This document shows, one piece after another, positions 59,095-64,000 of a stretch of 64,000 nucleotides of DNA. The position numbers were made by a program, and so were the translations under genes. The notes under the pieces were generated by a model. It did no database searches. It was not told the DNA's origin and saw only the letters and a list, made by a program, of their open reading frames with translations. Origin of the DNA: a virus; IMG/VR virus record IMGVR_UViG_3300045283_000116, positions 20,693 through 84,692 of that record; one strand, written 5' to 3'. Each line of letters starts with the position of its first letter. Position 1 is the first letter of the stretch.

Positions 59095-59519
59095 ATGCGC
59101 ACCTTGTTCTCTCGCGTCTGGAACATCACGCGGGCGACCTGTAGCTCACGTGCGTTGCGCGGCTCGAGAAAGCGCCCGTTCGTTGCGGCGTGGAAGTCCG
59201 TGCGCCCGCGGTAGTCGTTGCAGCGCGCGTCCTCGTCGATATCGAACAGTCGCGCGAGCCACCACCCCCACTCCGTCCATGAGGCGGCGTTCGCGTTCGT
59301 GTAGAAGGTGAACCGATCGCTTTGCGTTCCGCCCGGATTGCGGTAGCGCGTGCTCGTTCGAGAGCACAGGCTCACGCGATCCCAGCGGCGCGTGCGCGGC
59401 CCTTCGTAAAGCTCCGCGCTCTCGGCCACGTACACGTCGCAGCCGGGGAAGTCCGCGTTCACGCGATACGCGGCGCGGTCGAGATCGTTGCGGTCGAGAA
59501 TGCGACTCCAGACTTTCAC
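59091..59519 (-). CDS. Hypothetical protein
   Basis: 142 residues. The start sequence encodes VWSRILDRNDLDRAAYRV; the middle is aromatic and Asn-rich (FTFYTNANAASWTEWGWW). No family was recognised. The first codons contain GACTCCAGAC, a partial dispersed motif. Confidence 0.6.
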   Translation of the reverse strand: MKVWSRILDRNDLDRAAYRVNADFPGCDVYVAESAELYEGPRTRRWDRVSLCSRTSTRYRNPGGTQSDRFTFYTNANAASWTEWGWWLARLFDIDEDARCNDYRGRTDFHAATNGRFLEPRNARELQVARVMFQTRENKVRI

Positions 59520-59944
59520 GAGTCCTCCTCGGGCATGTCTTCGATGTCACGCACCTGGCGGCCGGACGCGCGGATGAGGTTCGCAATCACGTCGAGCGTG
59601 TCCGGGGACCACTCCACGCCATCGAGCTCGCGCGCGATGGCATCGAGGCGCTGTTCGTCCGTGGCGTGCGTGTTGACGATCCGCGTTTCGGGCGCAGGCC
59701 AGCCGAGCGCGTCGACGAGTAGGTGCGCGAGCGCCTGCATCGTCGTGGGTGACATGTCGAACGTGAGCGTGAGCGCGGCCTTGCGTTCGCTGCGCCGTTC
59801 GAGATTGCGGAGTGACGCGCGCGAAATCTCGAGCTCGACGCCCGCGATGTCACCCGCCGTCGCCGCGTCCATGTGCGCGCCCTCGGGCACGCTCACGACC
59901 ACGACCGCGGAATCGTTGTTGTTCGCCTTGATGTTCACTTCCAT
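59516..59944 (-). CDS. Hypothetical protein
   Basis: 142 residues; the start at 59944 was chosen because of the upstream GGGAG and a hairpin boundary (the open frame continues further but through a hairpin cluster). The product MEVNIKANNNDSAVVVVSVP has a beta-rich first half and helical, acidic second half. Function unknown. Confidence 0.6.
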   Translation of the reverse strand: MEVNIKANNNDSAVVVVSVPEGAHMDAATAGDIAGVELEISRASLRNLERRSERKAALTLTFDMSPTTMQALAHLLVDALGWPAPETRIVNTHATDEQRLDAIARELDGVEWSPDTLDVIANLIRASGRQVRDIEDMPEEDS

Positions 59945-59983
59945 GATGCGACTCCCGTTCGTTGTTCGTGTGCGAAGACTTGG

Positions 59984-60296
59984 CCCTGCCCGCGCGCTCA
60001 ACGACAAAAGCGCGCGGGCAGGGTTTCGGGCGTGCGTCGCCCTGGCTGGGAAGGCCGTTCGCCACGCGCGCCGGGAGAGTTGCGCGCGTGGCGAGTGAGG
60101 CGAGCGCGGTGACGCGCTCAAGCCTGAAAGCAAAGACTCCCGGCGCACGTTCGTGACGTGCGCCGGGCGTGTTGGAGCGTTCGCTATGACGCGGGCATGT
60201 TCCAGCGCGCCCGCGGGTTCGCTAACGGTGCAATGCAGCCCTCCGTTCGTTGCAGGGTTTTCCCGCCCGCGCTAAGAGCGCGCGCGGGCGGGAAGT
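59984..60296 (-). repeat. Four consecutive perfect hairpins in a 355-base gap
   Basis: The gap 59945-60299 holds no convincing gene. It contains four perfect stems: 60062-60074/60084-60096 (13 bp), 60039-60050... listed by position as 60139-60150/60156-60167 (12 bp), 60059-60071/60082-60094 (13 bp), 59984-59998/60009-60023 (15 bp), and 60262-60274/60284-60296 (13 bp). The first range given above is superseded by the last: the four stems are at 59984, 60059, 60139 and 60262. None has a T tract on the minus strand. Confidence 0.7.
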
Positions 60297-60299
60297 TGG

Positions 60300-60575
60300 T
60301 CAAGCGTGTTCGAGCCTGTCGATGCAGCGCAAGCACTGCGTGTGATCGTGCCCGTACGGTGGCCGTTCGTGGCACGTTTCGCAGCGTGTGCCCGTTCGAC
60401 GGCAGGCGAGCTCGTCGTCGATGCGCGTGGCCTCGCGCTGGTACGCGAGCGCGTTCGCATTGGACCCGCGTTCGGTCCAGAGCGCGTCACGGCAGTTGAG
60501 CGCGGCGATGCGCTCGTAGTGCAGCCAGTCGTTCGACATGGCGCGCAGGTCGCACGGAAGCGAGACGCTCATCAC
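60300..60575 (-). CDS. Small zinc-binding protein
   Basis: 91 residues (Met 1, 2 or 13 may be the start). The C-terminal part CETCHERPPYGHDHTQCLRC is a compact Cys/His zinc site. The N-terminal part is helical. It overlaps the upstream gene by four bases. Confidence 0.6.
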   Translation of the reverse strand: MMSVSLPCDLRAMSNDWLHYERIAALNCRDALWTERGSNANALAYQREATRIDDELACRRTGTRCETCHERPPYGHDHTQCLRCIDRLEHA

Positions 60576-60808
60576 GCGGCCTCAAGCGCGATCTCGCGCG
60601 CGATCTCGGCGAGAACCTGAGACTCCCGTTCGTCGTACGCGTCGATGCATCCGTAGTGCACCGCGTGCACCCACGGGCGCTGTTCGATCGCAACGGACCA
60701 GAAGCCCTCGCGTTCGTTGATCGTCAGCCCGCACTCGGCGCAACCGAGCCCGCGCGAGCGGTACGTCACCTTCGGCGCATCCATCGGATCTCCCATCCGT
60801 TCGAGCAC
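60572..60808 (-). CDS. Small zinc-binding protein
   Basis: 78 residues (start may be at the fifth codon, MGDPMDAP). LGCAECGLTI and HAVHYGCIDAY supply Cys and His ligands; the end is an acidic helix. ATGA overlap downstream. The 214-base gap 60809-61022 beyond its start holds one CCCGCCC/GGGCGGG hairpin near 61000 and no convincing gene. Confidence 0.6.
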   Translation of the reverse strand: MLERMGDPMDAPKVTYRSRGLGCAECGLTINEREGFWSVAIEQRPWVHAVHYGCIDAYDERESQVLAEIAREIALEAA

Positions 60809-61022
60809 GCGTGATTGCGCGCAAGGGGTGAGAGACGACTTACGCGGAGCCTATGGGTCGCTGTTCTGGCACGCGCGCACCGACCGGTCCGTCCGGGTGC
60901 GCCGTTCGCCCGACTTGCGTCGGCACTTGGCTGCGGCTGCGTCTCACGTTCGTTCGCAGTCGCGCAAGCGCGGTCTGCGGAAGCTCGGTGCCCGCCCACG
61001 CTTTCGCGCGGGCGGGCGGGAA

Positions 61023-61196
61023 CTACAGGCGAATGCCTTTCGACCACGCCTCGGTCTCGTACATCGGTGCGGGCGGTGCCGCCTTGCGCGTGTCCGCCCA
61101 ACAGCGGAAGCACATGCCTTCGAGCGGCGCGTGGTTCGCACGCGCGGCGGGCATCAGCGCCGTGCACATGCGGCATGGCACGGTTCGATCGTCCAT
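61023..61196 (-). CDS. 57-residue zinc-knuckle protein
   Basis: ATG at 61196 with GGGAGGTAGGG just before it. CRMCTALMP and CFRCWADTR are two CxxC knuckles. It is a typical tiny phage zinc protein, related in style but not clearly in sequence to its neighbours. Confidence 0.65.
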   Translation of the reverse strand: MDDRTVPCRMCTALMPAARANHAPLEGMCFRCWADTRKAAPPAPMYETEAWSKGIRL

Positions 61197-61516
61197 CCCT
61201 ACCTCCCTGTTCGCCTACAAGTGGCGTTGGAGCGGGAGAGCGCGCGCGTCTCCGCGCCCGGCTCTCCACGCTCCAAGAGCGTTGGAGCGGGAAAGCTCGC
61301 GTGCCCGCTCGCCGTGGTATTGGCGGGCGTACGTGCGAGGCTTTCCAACGCTCCACGTTCGTTCGCAAGGTCGCGCGGTGCGCGGTTCGACTTGCGTAAG
61401 TTCGGTGTCCGTTCGGACACGTGCCGTTCGGACATGCGCCGGGGCGCGGTCGGCACGCGCGGGAGCGCGCCCCCGCCCGCCCGCGTGGGAGCGGGCGGGC
61501 GGGCGGCGCGCCCGTA
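61197..61516. other. Non-coding stretch with inverted repeats
   Basis: No convincing gene in 320 bases. TTGGAGCGGGAGAG (61229) and TTGGAGCGGGAAAG (61283) each have an inverted partner (CTCTCCACGCTCCAA at 61263, CTTTCCAACGCTCC at 61341), so two long imperfect hairpins can form. GTTGGAGCG also occurs at 60171. Confidence 0.5.
61472..61503 (-). terminator. GC hairpin after the leftward gene at 61517
   Basis: CCCGCCCGCCCGC (61472-61484) and GCGGGCGGGCGGG (61491-61503), perfect 13 bp, loop GTGGGA. It lies 13 bases past the stop codon on the minus strand. No T tract. Confidence 0.6.
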
Positions 61517-61846
61517 CTAGCTGGCGGCCGGGGCGGGCGCGGCGGCCGGTGCGGCCGGGGCGGCCGGGGCGGCGGCGGCGGGCTTGGCGGGCTTGGCGGG
61601 CGCGGTGACGATCAGACCGGCGGCGAGCGCGCGGGCGAAGTCAATCACGCGGCCGGTGGGCCGGTAGGACCCGCTCGTGCTCAGTCGGCAAAGCACCGGG
61701 TCGGTCTCGCCTTCCCGCGCGCACACCGCGAGCGTAACGCCGTCTGTCGTGACCGGCTCGCCGCCCGCGACCGGGACCCGCTTGGCGGCGGTGTCCGGGG
61801 CGGCGGTGCTGACTGCGCCGTCTGTCGTCGGCAGGGTGATGCTCAT
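61517..61846 (-). CDS. Small protein with Pro/Ala-rich tail
   Basis: 109 residues, GGAG site, driven by promoter B. The first 75 residues are a small beta domain with two Cys (LAVCAREGETDPVLCRL). The end is a low-complexity PAKPAKPAAAAPAAPAAPA tail like linkers of exported or DNA-binding proteins. Function unknown. Confidence 0.6.
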   Translation of the reverse strand: MSITLPTTDGAVSTAAPDTAAKRVPVAGGEPVTTDGVTLAVCAREGETDPVLCRLSTSGSYRPTGRVIDFARALAAGLIVTAPAKPAKPAAAAPAAPAAPAAAPAPAAS

Positions 61847-61884
61847 GTTGCGACTCCGTTCTGTCGTTGATGTACTTACACCGC

Positions 61885-61913
61885 AGTATGGGCCGACCGG
61901 CCCGCCGTTCTCA
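61885..61913 (-). promoter_or_regulatory. Right-arm promoter B
   Basis: Minus strand TGAGAA, 17 bases, CATACT; the spacer contains the palindrome GGGCCGGTCGGCCC. Start predicted near 61877, 31 bases before the leftward ATG at 61846. It lies in the 86-base divergent gap; the rightward gene at 61933 has AAAGGA but no clear promoter of its own. Confidence 0.75.
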
Positions 61914-61932
61914 CAATTCCAAAGGACCCGAC

Positions 61933-63291
61933 ATGAGCATCAATCTGACTGAAGTCCGCGCCGCCGCTTTCCGCCCGCCCGCCGAGCCGGACGACGTGCG
62001 CATCTTCCGGCCGGTGACGGAGTACCTGCCCGCGCCCCGGCCCGCGACCGGCCGCAGTGTCACCGCGTATCTGGCGGCGGCGGATCGGCACACCGACACC
62101 GACGCGGGAGCTTGGCTCTACCGGGAAGCTCGCGCCGCCGTCGTCGGCATCGCCGCGATGCGCGCCGCGACGGAAGATGAGCGGATGGCGCTCATCGGCG
62201 AAGTGTGCGCCGCCGTCGCCAAGCGCGGGAAGCTCGCGCAGGGTGACGCGGGCCGGTGGTACCTACGCCAGACGGCGCGGGCGATCATGCGCGACTCGCG
62301 GACGTGGCTTGACGCGGCATCCCTGCACCGGACCCGCGCCGCCCGCCGCGATGGCGTCGACGCGGTGACGGTCACGACCCACGGGACCGCGACGGACCTA
62401 GCCGAGTACACCGACCCGATGGCGCACCGCGCCGCCGTCAAGCTCGCGGATGCGGACATCGCGCTCGTGCCCGCGAGTCTGTCACCCGTTGCAGCGCTCG
62501 CGGCCGATGCGCTCGTGCCCGCCGCCGCGAAGTCCCGCGCCGCCAAGCACCGCAACGTAACGGCCCGGCTCGTGCAGTCGCTCGCGGGCATGAGCGGGCT
62601 TGATGTGACCGTCGCGCTAGTCGCGCACGGCGGCGAGTCCGGTCGGTCCCTGAAAGCGGTGCAGGCGATGGCCGACCGGGGCGCGGACCTACTCGCCAGC
62701 ACCGACCCGCTGGCGGTGCTCTACGCCGTCCGTAGCGCCATCCGCGAGCACGGCGGCGGCGATGGCGGGGCGCGCCGCGAGCCGGTGGGTATCGACGCCA
62801 TCCGGGCCGACTGCGCCGGGGCGATCCGGGACCTAATCCGGGAGCGCGGCGGGCGCGACGTGGAAAGCATCCGGACGGAACGGGCACTGCCCACGTGGGC
62901 CGACCGGAAAGTGCCCGCCGACGACATGCCCCGGCCCGCCACCGGCCGATCCGTCGTCGCGTACATCGCCGCCCGCTATGACGCACTGCACCGCGTGCCC
63001 GCCCCGGCTCGTGACCGGGGCATCACCGCCGCCCCGGTGGTCACCCTGCCCGCCAAGCGGGAGCGGGGCACTGCCGACTATCGGCCGGGTCGCTCGCCGC
63101 TACTGCCCGCCACTGCGGCCGGTGCCCCGGTGGGCGGCGAGCGGATGCCCGCGCCCCGCTCATGGCGCGATGGGTCGGCACTGCGCGGATGGGCCGGACC
63201 CGGCCCGGATGCCGCCGCCGTCGCGCTCGCCGCCAAGGTCGCGGCGCGCCGCGCCAAGGATGCCGCCATCGCCGCCGCCAACGGAAAGTGA
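61933..63291 (+). CDS. Large orphan protein with repeated ATGRSV motif
   Basis: 452 residues, ATG after AAAGGAC. Very Ala/Arg-rich and helical. PATGRSVTAYLAAADRH (about 36) and PATGRSVVAYIAARYDA (about 336) are near-repeats, suggesting two copies of a short functional element flanking a helical core. No family was recognised. GACTGAAGTC, a one-mismatch dispersed motif, lies in its first codons. Composition (GCC/CGG-rich codons) differs from the left arm. Confidence 0.75.
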   Translation: MSINLTEVRAAAFRPPAEPDDVRIFRPVTEYLPAPRPATGRSVTAYLAAADRHTDTDAGAWLYREARAAVVGIAAMRAATEDERMALIGEVCAAVAKRGKLAQGDAGRWYLRQTARAIMRDSRTWLDAASLHRTRAARRDGVDAVTVTTHGTATDLAEYTDPMAHRAAVKLADADIALVPASLSPVAALAADALVPAAAKSRAAKHRNVTARLVQSLAGMSGLDVTVALVAHGGESGRSLKAVQAMADRGADLLASTDPLAVLYAVRSAIREHGGGDGGARREPVGIDAIRADCAGAIRDLIRERGGRDVESIRTERALPTWADRKVPADDMPRPATGRSVVAYIAARYDALHRVPAPARDRGITAAPVVTLPAKRERGTADYRPGRSPLLPATAAGAPVGGERMPAPRSWRDGSALRGWAGPGPDAAAVALAAKVAARRAKDAAIAAANGK

Positions 63292-63317
63292 GAACGGGCC
63301 GGGGGACGGCCCATACT
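63289..63317 (+). promoter_or_regulatory. Right-arm promoter C
   Basis: TGAGAA (overlapping the TGA stop of the previous gene), 17 bases, CATACT, with GGGCCG...CGGCCC in the spacer. The downstream ACTGCGATGTAGAG closely matches promoter B. It reads rightward, opposite to A and B, into the small genes at the end of the window. Confidence 0.75.
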
Positions 63318-63347
63318 GCGATGTAGAGACGAGAACGGAACGGACCC

Positions 63348-63372
63348 GATGCCCCGCCAACGGCGGGGCATC
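63348..63372 (+). other. Short perfect hairpin downstream of promoter C
   Basis: GATGCCCCGCC, loop AAC, GGCGGGGCATC: an 11-bp perfect stem about 25 bases after the predicted start of transcript C. It could be a terminator making a very short RNA or a 5' stabiliser for the genes that follow. Confidence 0.55.
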
Positions 63373-63392
63373 GCCGCATCCGACCTAAGCGA

Positions 63393-63590
63393 TTGACACC
63401 TAGCACCGCCGCCCCGGACACCGGGCCGGACACCGGGAGCGACGGAGCATCAGCGACGGCGGGCACTGCGGCGATGCCCCCGGTGGGTCACCGGGTCCGA
63501 TGCCGTTCCGGCTCAGTCAGCACCGCCGCCGTCCGGCCCGGTGATGCCGACGACGGGACGGCGGAACGTATGCCGCACTGCCCCGGTTGA
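63393..63590 (+). CDS. Possible small Cys/Gly/Asp protein
   Basis: 65 residues from a TTG start; Asp/Gly/Thr-rich with two Cys (CRSGSV, PHCPG). No ribosome site is evident. Its TTGACACCT start region is repeated at 63587, so this sequence may instead be a -35-like or operator element. Low support. Confidence 0.25.
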   Translation: MTPSTAAPDTGPDTGSDGASATAGTAAMPPVGHRVRCRSGSVSTAAVRPGDADDGTAERMPHCPG

Positions 63591-63645
63591 CACCTGCCAA
63601 GCACCGACCGACTGCCCGCCGCACTGCGGCGGGCCGGGAGAGAAC

Positions 63646-63849
63646 ATGCCCACCGACGCATCAAACATCCGTCCGGCCCACCGACCCGGCTACATCGGGA
63701 CCGACCGGTACCCCGCGACCGTCCCGGCCGCGTACAACATCGGCCCGCCCACCGACCGGTGGCGCGACCCGGCCGCACCGCCACACATCACCGCCAGCAC
63801 CGCCGACGGACGCGACGCCATCCGCCGCATCCTGAACGGGCGGCGATGA
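63646..63849 (+). CDS. Small hypothetical protein
   Basis: 67 residues, ATG after GGGAGAG. N-terminus Pro/Arg/Tyr-rich (GYIGTDRYPATVPAAY), the end a short helix (GRDAIRRILNGRR). ATGA overlap with the next gene supports both. The GTDRYP motif also occurs in the protein at 46535-46786. Confidence 0.6.
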   Translation: MPTDASNIRPAHRPGYIGTDRYPATVPAAYNIGPPTDRWRDPAAPPHITASTADGRDAIRRILNGRR

Positions 63850-63992
63850 GCGGACACGCGCTCAACCGGGCGCGCCGATGCCGTGCCGACACGGGCCGGA
63901 ACCCGTGCCGACACGGCATCGGGGGGTCCCGCGTGGACCCACCAGACCCGCCCGCCCCCGTTCCCAACGGGCGGCGCGCGCGGCCATCCTGA
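63846..63992 (+). CDS. Small basic hypothetical protein
   Basis: 48 residues, ATGA overlap. Arg/Pro-rich with two Cys (ARRCRAD, NPCRHG). The underlying DNA repeats CCCGTGCCGACACGG, which is itself partly palindromic. It ends 8 bases before the window edge. Confidence 0.5.
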   Translation: MSGHALNRARRCRADTGRNPCRHGIGGSRVDPPDPPAPVPNGRRARPS

Positions 63993-64000
63993 CCCCCACC

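Noticed and set aside
63393-63600. TTGACACCT repeats (63393, 63587) as -35 boxes
   Set aside because: No -10 box at 16-18 bases downstream of either copy; kept only as a note on the doubtful small frame.

Overview
The window is a piece of a GC-rich tailed-phage genome with siphovirus-type gene order (Caudoviricetes). It is probably temperate, because it carries a tyrosine integrase and a small leftward regulatory cassette. An actinobacterial host is the best guess. The evidence is an actinobacterial-type Rpf wall hydrolase next to an RlpA-like protein, GTG/TTG starts, some apparently leaderless genes, and a perfect 14-bp core match to the bacterial ParB site parS. No terminase, portal, tRNA or CRISPR array is visible, so terminase and portal presumably lie left of base 1.

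Layout. (1) 1-26.2 kb, rightward: head and tail genes. These are a partial head protein, the major capsid, connector/neck proteins, the tail tube, tail assembly chaperones joined by a -1 frameshift (GGGAAAA), the tape measure, a tail hub with a papain-like N-terminal domain, a 2110-residue collagen-like fibre, a jelly-roll protein, a glycosyltransferase and a possible degenerate metallopeptidase. (2) 26.3-32.3 kb: wall-degrading and lysis genes (RlpA-like, Rpf-like, small membrane proteins, endolysin) mixed with recombination genes (annealing-type protein, RusA-like). (3) 32.35-34.06 kb, leftward: a cassette with a helix-turn-helix protein and repeated CGGTACATCATC boxes. (4) 34.2-45.1 kb, rightward: RecB/Cas4-like nuclease, replisome organiser, HNH nuclease, DnaB helicase with parS inside its first codons, small Zn and winged-helix proteins, methyltransferase, four glycosyltransferases and a sigma-like factor. 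(5) 45.2-61.8 kb, leftward: integrase, many small orphan genes, RuvB-like ATPase, ATP-dependent DNA ligase, Ku, and a MoxR/VWA (RavA-ViaA-like) pair. (6) 61.9-64 kb, rightward: orphan genes of very high GC.

How it works together. Ku, ligase, a RuvB-like motor, RusA, an annealing protein and a RecB-like nuclease give the phage its own double-strand-break repair set. The glycosyltransferases may decorate the Gly-Pro-Thr-rich collagen fibre. The most striking non-coding signal is a dispersed near-palindrome, GACTGGAGTC: 15 exact copies on the two strands where far fewer than one is expected, plus many one-mismatch copies. Its right half overlaps a recurring AGTCGTAGATTAGG element in front of several genes, which suggests a repressor operator/stoperator network. 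A separate promoter family (TGAGAA-N17-CATACT with a palindromic spacer) occurs three times in the right arm. All functional calls come from motif recognition by eye; no database search was possible.
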